DNA of 64,000 bases from Closterium sp. Naga37s-1. Taxonomy: Eukaryota; Streptophyta; Zygnematophyceae; Desmidiales; Closteriaceae. Of the stretch, positions 11,368 to 22,532 are shown piece after piece. The stretch is taken from the NCBI GenBank assembly GCA_947471745.1, contig CANJKZ010000142.1, positions 3,712,501 through 3,776,500 of the forward strand, read 5' to 3'. The notes beneath the pieces are model-generated. The model was not told where the DNA came from. It made no database searches and saw only the letters and a list, made by a program, of their open reading frames with translations. The number at the start of each line of letters is the position of its first letter. The stretch's first letter is position 1. The translations under genes were made by a program, and so were the position numbers.

Positions 11368-13135
11368 CGTTCCCTTCCCTATTGCCGCTGCCTCTACGTT
11401 TGGACTCTTGTCTCTGCTGCTGGTGCTCCAGCCCCCTTCCTCCTCATCCACCTTGAGTCTCTGGATAGTTCTTCAAGATGAACGCAAACAAGGTGCTTTC
11501 CGGGTAGGAAAAAAAACTTGCGCACGTCACTGCATTTACTACAAGCGCAACAACCGTCAATACAGTAACCTGGAAATTCCACTGCTGCTCTTCAACGTCC
11601 TCACGGGCAGCTCGGAGAAGCCAAAACCTAGCTGTTGCTGCTGGGAACTAGGGTACGTGGGGGTTGGGCAGGTGGACATTGCTCTGCTGCCCCCGCCGAC
11701 GCATGAAGCAGCTCCGCCACCTGAAAAGCGAGTTTGCGCAAAACGAAAAGTTGCATTTCAGGTTCCCCCAGCCCAGCCCGAGCGGCCTCGCTGCTTGTCC
11801 CCCTCCCCTCATGATTGCTGTGTTGGTCGCTTGCCCCACGCGATGCTAGGAGAGGGTCTGTCGAATGACAGGTTGGAGACCTCCACGCTGGACTGGTTGG
11901 AACTTTTTTCTGGGTCCTTCTTCCTGATCTCTTGATTAGGGCATCCAAAATTGCCAAGCGGGGAGGAAAAATCAGTGGTGGTTCGCTGAAAATTGTCTCA
12001 TCTGTAAAGTGTTCCGGCACGACCAGCCACGATCTATGCATCCACGTAAGATCAGGCCGCGACAGTTGGTGCGAAACTTGCCTAATCAAGCAATCGTGCG
12101 ACAATTGTCCAACTGTGTGGGTCCTCGCGCGTAGTGGTAACAGTCTCGCATGAGCCAATGCACCTTGGACGCACGAAGTCGCACGACGACGGCTAACTAT
12201 CAGTTGCTCGCCTATTTCGTCGATTGGCCCCCACCTCGTTTGTGGAGACCTCTGGTTTGGTGCCCAGCCCAATCTTCAAATCTCCTGAACCCTGATCCAG
12301 CACGGAGGCGCGCGCGGAGAGTTGACGTTATGAACAGAAACCCACGTAAGCTCTCAATTCCAGAGCTGCTCAGCAAGAAACTTTGTTTCCTCAAGAATAT
12401 GAGTTTGCTGACCGTGAATATTCATCCTCACCTGATGCTGTGTTGCACCAGTCACAAAAACAAGTCTAGTAGTGTGGTAACGCTTCAGAGAGGGGAAAGT
12501 CGACCGAGAAGAAGGGACTACGGAAACGAATGCCCTCACCTAACAAGGTATCCGAATTCCAAGTCCATACAAGGGCTTGTCCTCGAGATATACAAACGTG
12601 TGGGCAGGGCAGGCAACCTCAAGTTAGAACGCAATCGCAAACATGTGGATCACTAAAAACAGCCCCCTTTACCCCTCACTCACAAATAACTAACCGTAAA
12701 TGCAATGATACAAGCAAAGTAAGATTGTAGAAAGTGGTCCAGCAAGCAAGTACTAGTGTGAGCGAAGGCATGAGCCAACACTAAATAGAAAAAAAAAACC
12801 ATTATGATGCACGAATGCAAGCTAGGCTATGCAATACTGGCAGCGACACTTGGACGAGTCTTGAACCGTAGGCCATACATGATGCATCGCTGTAGTAGGC
12901 GGAGTCTAGCAGTGCAGAGCTTAACGTGCGAATGCAATGCTACAATAACAAAGAGCCTGCAAGATTCTTGTAGCGGGCTTTTGTATAAACTAACTTTGAA
13001 GAAACGCTTGTGTCTGATTGTAGTTCATGAACCCTATGCAAATTTTTAAAGTAATTACAGAAAGAATCCTCATAGTGAACATTTTGTTTCTGTTGGGCTA
13101 AGATGAGCCCTAAGATTAGAGACTTGTCTTAGTAG
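11368..13135. other. Intergenic stretch, no supported gene
   Basis: About 1.77 kb between the palindromic element and element A. It has mixed composition, becoming AT-rich after about 12660. Frames of up to 214 codons exist (minus 12272-11628; plus 11306-11935, which starts inside the palindrome), but they show no domain, no repeated motif and no splice pattern. It could include the distal promoter of the giant gene. Confidence 0.5.
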
Positions 13136-13140
13136 AATAT

Positions 13141-13267
13141 TGTTAGAATCAGCAAGCACGAATGAGTTGTATTGAGCAGGTGAAGATACAAGTACCAACC
13201 CTAAATAGGTTGTACCCTACATAGGCTAACCCACTACAGCCTACACAAGTACAAAAGTAGTTTGACA
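13141..13267 (-). repeat. 3' LTR of element A
   Basis: 127 bp. It begins TGTCAAACTA and ends TTCTAACA on the minus strand. Preceding it on that strand is the purine-rich CTGTGGAGGTG (about 13268-13278), the likely polypurine tract. Confidence 0.92.
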
Positions 13268-13513
13268 CACCTCCACAGGCTAAGTGGGAGATAGCAAACA
13301 CAACAGATGGTCACAAGACCAGTCAAGCAAGAGAACAAAGCAACGCAAAGCCCAGGGTGGATCTCAATGACACCACACAATCTGAGCACAAGCAAGCGGC
13401 CACAAGGCCAGTTCAAATGCAGAGGTATGATAGCAAGGCAGTACACTGTTCACAACCTAGCAAGAGGAAACATGCAGGTATAAAGATATATATCAGTGTA
13501 CAACAAGAGCAAG

Positions 13514-16180
13514 TCAAGCAACCAGCAGGTGAGGCAGAGTGGGCACAAGCCCAAGAGCAGTGCAGAAACGCTGATGATCACCAGACCCAAGAGCCTTGGT
13601 GAAGACATCAGCAGTGTTGGCCCGAGAGGCCACGTAAGCAAGGCGCAGCTGACCACGCTGCTGCAGCTCACGTGCAAGGAAGTAGCGAAGAGCAATGTGT
13701 TTCGTTTTGTGCTCCAGTCTCTGCTCGCGGCACAAGGCAAGCATTGCCTTGTTGTCGACGTACAGAACTGGAGGAGAACGAGGCCGCTCCCCCAAGTTGG
13801 TCAGCAGGTAGGTCAGCCAGCGTAGCTCCTGCCATGACCACAGCGTAGATCTCGCCCTCACAGCTGGAACCAAGCACAGAAGAAGAACAAGTGGACCTCC
13901 ACGAGACAGAACCAGAGCCAAGACTGAACGTGTAACCCTGTGACGAACGCTGAGTCGCCTAGTCGTCGGCCCAAGAAGCGTCGGAGTGTCCTGTGAGTAC
14001 CACTGACCCCCGTCCTCCAAGCACGAGCCCCATGCCCGATGTACTGCATAAGTAACGCAGTACCCTCTTCGCAGCATCAAAGTGAACCTTTCGGTGCCTA
14101 CCGGGAGCCACGTAGCGAGCCAGAAGGCTGAGAGGGTACGCGAGGTCAGGTCGTGTGCACATCATCAGGTACATGAGGCAACCCACAAGCTCTGGGTACG
14201 GACCACTCGGCTCTACGGACTCGTCCGAAGGTGGAGATGAGAGCGAGTGGCCGGTAGACAGAGGAGTGGGCTATGGCGAGGACCACGTGAAGCCAAAGCG
14301 TTGAAGGACCTGGTGCACCATGTGTGACTTCGTCAGGGTGATGGTGCGCCGTGCTCTGTCCCGGGTGATCTGCAAGCCAAGATAGCTCCGGAGCTCACCC
14401 AGGTTAGTGCAGGTGTGTCTCTCCTGCAGCTCCGCCTTCACGCGGGCCAGTGCCTCAGTGTTAGCAGTAGCAAAAACCAAGTCGTCGACGTACACGAGGA
14501 TGTAGAACGGCGGCAGAGAAGTGTCTGTGCGCAGAAACAGCGAGGGGTCAGCAGTCGAGGGAGCGAAACCAAGAGCCGCAAGTGTAGTCCTCAGTGTGTC
14601 GTACCACTCACGGGGCGCCTGACGCAGGCCGTACACTGGTCGCCGTAGGCTCCACTGGGTACCCTCAGGAAACGACCCAGTGAAGCCCTGTGGAGGGCGC
14701 AACCATATGGCCTCGTGAAGGCTACCCTGCAAGAAAGCTGTCGAGAAGTCGAGGGAGTGCAGTTCGTAGTCGCGCTGTGCTGCAACGTATAGCAACACCC
14801 GAAGAGTGGTCATCTTCGGGGTGGGGGAGAAGGTCTGAAAGAAGTCAACTCCCTCACGCTGACTGAAACCTCGAGCAACGTAACGGGCCTTGAAGGCAGG
14901 CGGAGAACCCGTCGGCCGCTTCACCCTGAAAATCCACATGCCACTGACGATGTTCGCCCCCGGAGGGGGAACCTCGTCGACGTAGGTGCCTGTGGACTTC
15001 CAGGAAGCCATCTCTGCATCCATGGCTGTCTGCCACTGAGAGGAGTACTCACCCAAGATCGCCTCTCTGTAAGAGCGCGGGGTGGGGATGTCAAGTGCAT
15101 CCGGGTCTCCCTCAGGGGCAAGCAGCATGGCAGCGAGATGAGGTACAGCGGCTGCAAGGCACTCCAGCTCCTCCTGCCTATCCTCAAGAACGTCACAGCC
15201 AAGGGCAGTACAGCCAAGGGCAGTCTCACCCCCGACGGACGGAGGACAGGCAGGGACAGGGTCAGAAACAAGACTCGCAAGGTAGTCTAGGCGGTACGCA
15301 ACAGCAAAGTGGACTAGCTCAGCGACTAAGGCAGACGCAGCAGGAGACGAGAACGAAGGGTCAGTCACAACCGTAGCAAGAAAGCGAGTAACAGTCGGAC
15401 TGGACGCACGAGCAAGGTCAGACGGAGGGTCAGCAACGTCAGGAAGAGAGGACGCAGGAGGTAACGGCATGACAACACGCTGTGGAACAGAGGAAGGACG
15501 GAGTGTCATATCGTGAGTGCCCGGGACAGCCGGAGCACGCTGACGACGAACACGAGGAACACGAGCACTGACAGCAGCTCTAGGCTCGGGCGCAAGGTCA
15601 AAGCTAGACTCAGGCTCTCGACGCTCAAGGGTGGAAGCACGAGTCTCAGGCTCTCGACGCTCAGTCAGGGACGGTGTCACCGCAGTGTAAGGAGCAGGAG
15701 CAGGCAGTGGGGAGCGCGGTATTAGCGGCGGCTGTGACTGGTCTGCCGGTGGAAACAGTAACGGAGGAGTAGTACCTGCCACAGGGAAGTCAGTAGCACC
15801 TGGCGGAAGACTGAGAAGGTGGCGAAGAGCACCAGCAGCTCCCGTACCTCCAGCACGAGCAGCTCCTCCAGCACTCCCAGCAGCACCTCCAGCACCAGGA
15901 GCACCAGCACCTCCAGTACTTCCAGTACCAGCAGCACCAAGAGCTCCAAGTCCTCCAGTACCAGCAGCACCTCCAGTACCTCCAGCACTAGCAGCACCTC
16001 CAGTACCTCGAGCACCAACAGCAGGAGCCGCGGCTCCAGCACCTTCTGCACCAGTAGCACCAGCAGCTCCAGGTCCTCCAGCACCAGCAGCACCTCCAGT
16101 ACCTCCAGCACCAGCAGCAGGAGCAGCAGCTCCAGCACCTCCAGCACCTCCAGCACCTCCAGCACCTCCAGCACCAGCAG
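13514..16180 (-). pseudogene. Element A: end of linker, reverse transcriptase and RNase H (broken)
   Basis: Read leftward from the E insertion at 16180. A Gly/Ala-rich linker is followed by a Pro/Ser-rich spacer and then the copia RT: GMWIFRVKRPTGSPP, KARYVARGFSQREGVDFF, LDFSTAFLQGSLHE, YGLRQAPREWY and the catalytic YVDDLVFA. RNase H follows, with LYVDNKAMLAL and KHIALRYFLARELQQR, ending in LLVA and TGA at 13516-13514. There is a TAG at 14273-14271 where element I has Gln (SSPQPTP) and a TAG at 13961-13959 where I has Gln (WADDQATQ). A frameshift near 13830 follows GEIYAVVMAG. The linker open frame runs on past 16180 into E's LTR, which is an artefact of the insertion. Confidence 0.9.
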
Positions 16181-16647
16181 TGTTGGTGCAACCTACGGTG
16201 TGCACTCGGCTTGTTGTCCGTGTGCGTGCATGCGCGTGTGCATGGAATGGAATGAGGGCATGAGATAATACATATTTCATGCTTATAATAGTGTGTGCAT
16301 GATGAGTCATGATGTCGAGTGTGTGTGTGTCGAGTCAATAGCGAGTTATCGCTAGTCGCGTGTTACACGATCATTTGTGTGTCCCGCGCGGTTTCTATTT
16401 TGTCGTGTGTCTCGTGCGCGGTTCCTATTTTGTCCTATGTCGAACGTTTGGCGTGTCGCAGGTGTGTGCAGCAGATTCATCAAGAACTCAAGGATGAGTT
16501 TGTGATGAAGAACCCGAGCCTTGGTGTCAAGCCTCAAGTGATTTCGAAGCTCGCCAAAAGGGTACACTTCAAGATGTTGAAGATAGTTACATTACAATGT
16601 GTAGTGTAACATTTCGGTTGGTGTAGACCATTGTGGAGGGTAGTTTC
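16181..16647 (+). repeat. Left part of the 5' LTR of element E
   Basis: 467 bp matching the first part of 30796-31623, ending GGGTAGTTTC. The LTR is cut here by element D, with duplication GTTTC (16643-16647), and resumes at 25620. It contains a 96-codon frame (16319-16609) that is also open in the other LTR. Confidence 0.93.
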
Positions 16648-17584
16648 TGTTAACACGAATGGAGTGTTGACCCCGCCCTCGCTTGGGCAACGCCGACGAC
16701 TTGGTCGGATGTACGGGAGTAGCAGCCGACCGTTCACAGTGGGAGAGCTGCTCGACAGGCTTCGTCGAGCTGCAGGGAACCGCTGTGGTGTTGCTGTCGA
16801 CCAGTGAGCTCGGCAGCTGCAACTGACTGGTCTGGGCGACGGGTGGGACGTCGACCAGGACCTGCAGCTCGACCAGGAGGTCTCCGGAGCATCTCGTCGA
16901 CCTGCCGTTCGACCGGGAGGTCTCCGGAGCATCCCGTCGACCTGCCGCTCGACCGGGAGGTCTCCGGAGCATCCCGTCGACCTGCCGCTCGACCGGGAGG
17001 TCTCCGGAGCATCCCGTCGACCTGCCGCTCGACCGGGAGGTCGACGGAGCAGTCGGAAGGGGTCCGTCGACCAGGGGGTAGCTCGACGGGAGTTGTGGTC
17101 GACCAGAGGCACCTGGTGGTCGACCAGAGGGACCTGGTGGTCGACCAGAAGCAGTGGTGGTCGACCGGAAGCACCTGGTGGTCGACCGGGTCGACCGGGT
17201 AACCTGCTCGACGAGTTCGGCGGAGGCACGCGAACGTCGTTGAGGTTGCGATGGCGCAGGCGACTGCGGGCTGGTATCCCGGAGTCGATGTGGCTCGTCA
17301 GGCGCAGACAACAGCCGACGGATGCCCAACGAGGCAAGTCGGGCCAATCGTCTGCGCGCACCTGCGAGCGTGCACACTGCTGTGTTCTACGGGGCAACGC
17401 TGGACAGCTGCTCTGCTGCAGCGTTGGCACGCCGTCGATCTGCTCTGTTGGCAGGTCTCCTTTCTGCAGTGCTGGCGCGGCTCCCCTACGCAACACTGGC
17501 AGGCGGTCGACCGAGCTGTGCTGGCGGTCGACCAGGCTAGCAGCAGGGTTGCTAGGTGCCTGATGTAGTCATTGTTGTCATTGC
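16648..17584 (+). repeat. Left part of the 5' LTR of element D
   Basis: It matches the start of 24513-25614. It contains four tandem copies of a 40-bp unit (about 16876-17044, around TCTCCGGAGCATCCCGTCGA). Four roughly 24-bp units around CACCTGGTGGTCGACC follow at about 17100-17205. It is cut by F, with duplication ATTGC at 17580-17584. Confidence 0.92.
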
Positions 17585-18961
17585 TATCAGAATGTTATTA
17601 TCTAGCCTGTAGTGGGGTGCTCTATAGCGAGTACAACCCTGTTAGGGTTTGCTATATGTATCCCAACTGCTGCTAGTGAAACCCCTCCTCCTTTCTTGAT
17701 TCTCACTTTCTACTGCTAGTTCTGACATGCTATCAGAGCAGGTCGATCCCCTTGGGTCGATCCTGTGGGTGGGCCCACCACCTCACTGCTTCCGCTGCTA
17801 CTGCTACTCTGTGTGTTGCACGCCCCGTGGCGTGCGACGGATTTTTCATCCCGCCGCGCGCTCGGAGCGTGCGGCGGTTTTCTGCCCGCCGTGCGCCTCG
17901 AGGCGCGCGGCGGTTTTCTGCCCGCCGTGCGCCCCGAGGCGCGCGGCGGTTTTCTGCCCGCCGTGCGCCCCGAGGCGCGCGGCGGCTTTCTGCCCCGTCA
18001 CTCCGCGTGTCGCTCCCGGGAGGCGCTGCGACGGGCGACGGGGACCCGCGCGTCGCCCCCCGTCGCCCGTCGCGGCCTGCGCGACCTGCGTAGGGCCCGC
18101 GCGCGGCCCGTACGGACTGCGCCAGGCCAGGGCGCGCCTCGGGCCGCCCGCACGCGGTTCGTACGGGCTGCGCCAGGCCCGTGGGCGCCCTGTTTTCTCT
18201 GCCCCTGCGCTGCCCGCTGTCCCCCGTGCTTCTGACGGCGCCCCACCCCTGCTGCTGCCCGTTCTCCTGAATTAGGGTTTGGGGGTGGGGGGTATGGGGG
18301 TGCAGTTTCTGTGCGTCGTCCCCTGCTCCTCCTCCTCCTCCGTCTCCCAGTGCTGCAGCTGCCGCTGAGGGGGGTGGGTGTGTGGGAGCCGAAGGAGTGG
18401 TACTAGGGGGGTGACGTGCAAGTGGAGTTAGGAGTGAAGCAGTGGGTGTATGGGGGGTGTGTGGGACAGTTGGAGGAGGTTGAGCGGAGGCTGCTGTCTT
18501 GTCGTCCGCAGCACCTGTAGTCCGGGGCGCACTGTCCTGGTAGCCCAGAGAGTCTGCTGCGCCTGTCGCCCGAGGGTCCGTTGCTCCTGTAGCTCGTCGT
18601 AGCCCGTGAGCCAGTTACTCCAGTAGTCCGGGGCGCACTGTCCCGGTAGCCACTGTGCCAGCAGCTCCTGTTGCCCGTGTGTCTGCAGCTTCAGCCGCCG
18701 TCTCTCATCTTCTCTCCTCTCACAGTCCCTCCTCCTCCTCACTTGCCCGCTGTGATTACCTCTAGCTTTGCTTATAATTGTGAACTATTACTATGCTTGG
18801 TTGTTGTGCTGATTACACCCCACTTTGGCTATGGGGGTGTGTCAAGTGGGGTGCTCTATAGCGAGTACAACCCTGTTAGGGTTTGCTATATGTATCCCAA
18901 CTGCTGCTAGTGAAACCCCTCCTCCTTTCTTCATTCTCACTTTCTACTGCTAGTTCTGACA
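17585..18961 (+). mobile_element. Element F: TRIM-like LTR element without coding sequence
   Basis: 1377 bp inserted in the 5' LTR of D, with duplication ATTGC (17580-17584, 18962-18966). The 5' LTR is 17585-17727 (143 bp) and the 3' LTR 18840-18961 (122 bp). Over the shared 118 bp or so they differ at one site (CTTGATT versus CTTCATT), and the 5' copy has about 21 extra bases near its start. The primer site TGCTATCAGAGC (17728-17739) has one change from the standard one. A polypurine tract CTATGGGGGTG lies just before the 3' LTR. Only a GC-rich leader and a short 3' tail lie between, so it must rely on a relative such as C. Confidence 0.88.
17820..18250 (+). repeat. GC-rich leader repeat of element F
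   Basis: Three to four units of about 36 bp around GGCGGTTTTCTGCCCGCCGT (17870-17995), then imperfect GCGCCAGGCC-type units. It occupies the same place as the leaders of A, B, C and I. Confidence 0.8.
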
Positions 18962-19131
18962 ATTGCTTGTTCAATCATTCTGTAATTTCGACTTTGCCTA
19001 GTGGAAACTCTTGCCGATTTCTCCCGTGAATGTGCAAGCACTAAGGAACCAAGCAAAGCTACGATCACCTCTAGTAGTTCGTGCCAACCCCCGTAGTCTA
19101 GCTCACTACCGTTGTAGAGTGACTCTCCGCA
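18962..19131 (+). repeat. Right part of the 5' LTR of element D
   Basis: It starts with the second ATTGC copy (18962-18966) and continues to ACTCTCCGCA, identical in layout to the end of the 3' LTR. Confidence 0.92.
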
Positions 19132-19230
19132 TGGTGCGGTGAGCGTGGAAGGCCCCGCAAATACCTTCAGATAGGAGCCGACTTTTGCACCTACTAAGTC
19201 GTTCGTAGGCCGGCAGCAGCGGTAGTCGCC

Positions 19231-20541
19231 ATGGTCGACCCCGTAGTTGATGCGGGTGTAGCGGACACCTTGGAGACACGCTTGGCTGATGCGAGGAATC
19301 GCCACGCGGATGGCGAGTACGGGACGATCCCCTTGCTGATCGTCGAGTTGGGCATCCGGTCGCAGTGGGCGACGGAACACCCTTCCCGTCCTGCAACTCC
19401 TCGACCGGTGCGCAACGAAGGTGGCGTCGACGACGAGATCGACGGTGGTGCACAAGTTAGCAGCAGCGAAGGCACAAGGCAGAGAGGGGTGATCAAGGTC
19501 GACGGAGGCGTCGACGGAATCCAGGCGCGAGTGCAGCGGTCGACGACGGCTGCAGGCAGCTCGCGTGCCGACGTCGATGTTCGACGTCGCTCTCCTCTAC
19601 GAAGCGGTGGAGGGCTCTCGGCGACGACGCATGTGACGGCGGGCGGGGTTGCACCGGCGTATGGCTACTTCAAGTTCTTGCCGGACCGGATCACCGCCGC
19701 ACCGCTGCAAGGTCGACGGGACCTCATCACCTGGAGGGAGTCGATAGAACCTCAGCTGGAGGTCGCCGTGCTGAAGGGCTTCGCCGACGGCACCGTGCCA
19801 ATTCCGCCCGTGGACGATGTCGAGCTGCGCGGGGAGTTTCGTGCGGCCCACCTGCTCACATTCATGGTCATCTCGAGGTGCTGCTCGCCGGTGGTGCAGC
19901 TAGCGCTCAGGAGCTGTCGAGAGCGACTGGATGCTGTTCACCAGGCATGGCACTTTATACTGTCGACGTACCAGGTCAGGGACGACCTGTACATCGGACA
20001 GCTGGAGGAGAAGATGACACACATTCGGATGGGCGAGCAGGAGTCGGCGACGGACTACTGCAACCGTGCTCGACGGATCCTGGCTGAGATGCGGATGGCG
20101 GGCGCCGAATACTCGACGGCGTCCTACATCACCCACACCGTCAAGGGCCTGCCGCGCGGCTACAATCTCATGAAGAGGATGATGATGGTGCCCGGCACGG
20201 GTGAGTCCCTCGACGAGGACTCCATCACCAGCTACATCCTTCAAGATGAGGCGATGCAGGAGGCCAAACAGCCCACGGAGCTCCTTCCGCAGGCAAACTA
20301 CGCTGCACCGACGAAGCTGAATCAGCAGCAAGGGCAGCGCGGGAAGCCGGGCGGAGGTGGTAGCGGAGGTGGGCGGTCGACGAAGGACGTCGACGAGAAG
20401 CGGTCGACGCGGGACAAGGGTCGACGAGGTGGTGGTCGACGGCGGGAGTGCTGGATCTGCGGCGACCCCGACCATCTCTCCTTCGAGTGCCCCGACCGCG
20501 ATGACAGCGACGAGGACGACAACAAGGGAGGCCGTGGTTGA
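19231..20541 (+). CDS. Element D: gag
   Basis: 436 codons starting 100 bp inside the 5' LTR end. The first 130 residues are variable and charged. A copia capsid-like region follows (DLITWRESIEPQLE, WHFILSTYQVRD, RMGEQESATDYCNRA). Near residue 408 is the CCHC knuckle CWICGDPDHLSFEC with ideal spacing (C-X2-C-X4-H-X4-C). TGA at 20539-20541 ends it, but the same frame stays open afterwards (Lys/Ser-rich, then protease). The stop is therefore either a mutation, for example from CGA, or a gag-pol boundary. Confidence 0.88.
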   Translation: MVDPVVDAGVADTLETRLADARNRHADGEYGTIPLLIVELGIRSQWATEHPSRPATPRPVRNEGGVDDEIDGGAQVSSSEGTRQRGVIKVDGGVDGIQARVQRSTTAAGSSRADVDVRRRSPLRSGGGLSATTHVTAGGVAPAYGYFKFLPDRITAAPLQGRRDLITWRESIEPQLEVAVLKGFADGTVPIPPVDDVELRGEFRAAHLLTFMVISRCCSPVVQLALRSCRERLDAVHQAWHFILSTYQVRDDLYIGQLEEKMTHIRMGEQESATDYCNRARRILAEMRMAGAEYSTASYITHTVKGLPRGYNLMKRMMMVPGTGESLDEDSITSYILQDEAMQEAKQPTELLPQANYAAPTKLNQQQGQRGKPGGGGSGGGRSTKDVDEKRSTRDKGRRGGGRRRECWICGDPDHLSFECPDRDDSDEDDNKGGRG

Positions 20542-22532
20542 TCGGCCAGTCGTCGCCCCCCTCGAGATGAGAAGCCGCGCAAGGAGAAGCAAGCGTCGAA
20601 GAAGACGTCGTCGACGAAGGACATCGACAGCTCCAGCGGCAAGAGCCGAGGCAACGGGGAGGCGTCGTGCTCGATGGTCGGCGTCGTGGAGCCGACGGTC
20701 TCGCTAGCGCCGGAGGCTGGCGAGGACTTCCAGGCAGTGGCGGCAGCTGTGCAGGCCAACCCGATGGCGGTGCTGCTCGACAGCGGGTGCTCCCACCACC
20801 TGATGGGGACAAAGTCGGTCTTCGTCGACATGGGGCCGAGCGACGGGGTGAAGCACGTGCGTGGGTTCAACGGGGCATTGCAGCCTGTCGAGGGTTGCGG
20901 AACCGTCGCTCTGCAAGGGGAGGCCGGGAAGCGGGTCCTCGTCCCCGACGTACTCTACGTTCCGGGCGTACAGGCGAACCTGCTGTCTGCTGGCCAGCTG
21001 AAGGAGAGCGGGGTGCTGTTGCAGGGCGATGGCGACGAGATGCTGCTCGTCGCCGCGACCGGTGAGGTGCTCGGTCGAGCACGCTACACCGGACGAGTCC
21101 TCTGCAGTCGCAGTCGACCGAGGTGGTGGCTCTGCGGACGATCGTCTCGGCGACGAAGACGACCCCCGATAGGATGCATGCGCGGCTCGCCCACGTCAGC
21201 GTCGACACGATCAAGAGCTCGGCGAAGCATGGTGTTGCTACTGGGCTCGACATCACGTCGTCGACCGGAGTAGACCCGCCGTGTGTCTCGTGCGTCGGAG
21301 GAAAGATGGCGCGACACACCTTCCCCGCCAAGGGCTCGGACGCAGCGGAGGCGCTGGCTGACGTGCACATTGACTTGTGCGGGCCATTTCGGGTGGCTGC
21401 CAAGGATGGCAGCTTGTACTTCCTGCTGCTGAAGGATCGCCATACTCGATTTGTATGGGCAATGCCGGTCGCTAAGAAGAGCGACGTGCTGCGGGAGTTC
21501 CAGCGGTGGCTAGTGCTGGTGGAACGGCAGACGAAGAAGTCGGTGCTGTCGCTTCGCTCCGATCGAGGAGGGGAGTTCCTCGGGAAGGCGTTCACCGACT
21601 TCGTCGACGGGAAGGGCATCGTCCACGACCTGACGTGCCCCTACACTCCGCAGCAGAATGGCATGGCTGAGCGGGAGATGCGCACGGTCGTCGAGTCCGT
21701 GCGGACGATGCTGCTGCACATGGGCGTGCAGCACCACTGGTGGCACCTTGCTCTACGACAAGCTGTCTGGGTGCGCAACTGCTTGGAGCGGTCGACGACG
21801 CCACTGGGGACGACTCCGTACCAGCTGCTGACCGGGACGAAGCCCGACCTTACGCTTGCGCGGGTGTGGGGCTGCATGGTGCAGTTCATGGTTCCCGAGC
21901 AGCAGCGCGGTGGGAAGCTGGCGCCGAAGGCTCGCTGGGGACTTCACCTGGGTGTGTCGTCGGAGAGCAAGGGCTGGGAGGTGCTCGACCTGACCGACAA
22001 CCGGGTGGTCACGTCGGTCGAGGTGATCTTCTACGAGACGCTGTCGCTGGAGGTGTGGAAGGCGAAGTATGGGCCGACGTCAGGGCGGACGCAGGCGCAC
22101 CCGCCGACGGACACCTTGACGGCGACGGTTCCGTTGCTCGCAGACGTCGACGAGCCTGCTGATGAGGATGTTGTGAAGGTTCTTCCCCCTCCCCCTGCTC
22201 TTGCTCCTCCGTTCCCCGTCGCAGATCGGCCTGTGTCGACCACCGACGATGAGGGGAGCCTTGAGGCGTCGCCTGTGGCGCCGGCCCGTGGCATCACCGG
22301 CGGTCGACAAGGCGCCAAGCTCGTCGACCAGGATGGGAAGCCGTCGACGATAGGGGAGCACCAGACAGGGGAGCCGGTCGAACAGGAGGCAACAGCAGGG
22401 GTACATTCGACAGGGGAGCAGCAGCCGGGGCGGTCGGCAGGGGAGCTGTCGAAGTCAGCAGCAGACGAGCAACCGGTCGAAAGGTCAAAGCAGCTGGTCG
22501 ACGACGAGGACGTCGACGAGGAAGGGGAGTAG
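20542..22532 (+). pseudogene. Element D: protease and integrase (frameshifted)
   Basis: The protease has DSGCSHHLMG (about 20779-20808) and the usual copia segment LYVPGVQANLLSAGQL. The frame shifts near 21100. Downstream in the next frame are GAG-pre-integrase (RMHARLAHVS, with CVSCVGGK) and the integrase core (VHIDLCGPF, RSDRGGEFLG, TPQQNGMAEREMRT). The integrase C-terminal region is followed by an acidic Pro/Glu linker ending in TAG at 22530-22532. The same frame continues directly into RT, so this stop looks like a point mutation. Confidence 0.88.

Noticed and set aside
12120-12190. tRNA-like stretch (GTAGTGGTAACAGTCTCGCATGAG)
   Set aside because: It resembles a D-arm region, but no B-box or acceptor pairing follows at the right distance.
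11306-12272. Open frames of 209 (plus) and 214 (minus) codons
   Set aside because: The plus frame begins inside the palindromic element. Neither has a domain, repeat or splice signal pattern that supports coding.
16876-17044. Regular 40-bp repeats as a possible CRISPR array
   Set aside because: Units are contiguous without unique spacers, lie inside an LTR in a eukaryotic retroelement, and recur in the other LTR.
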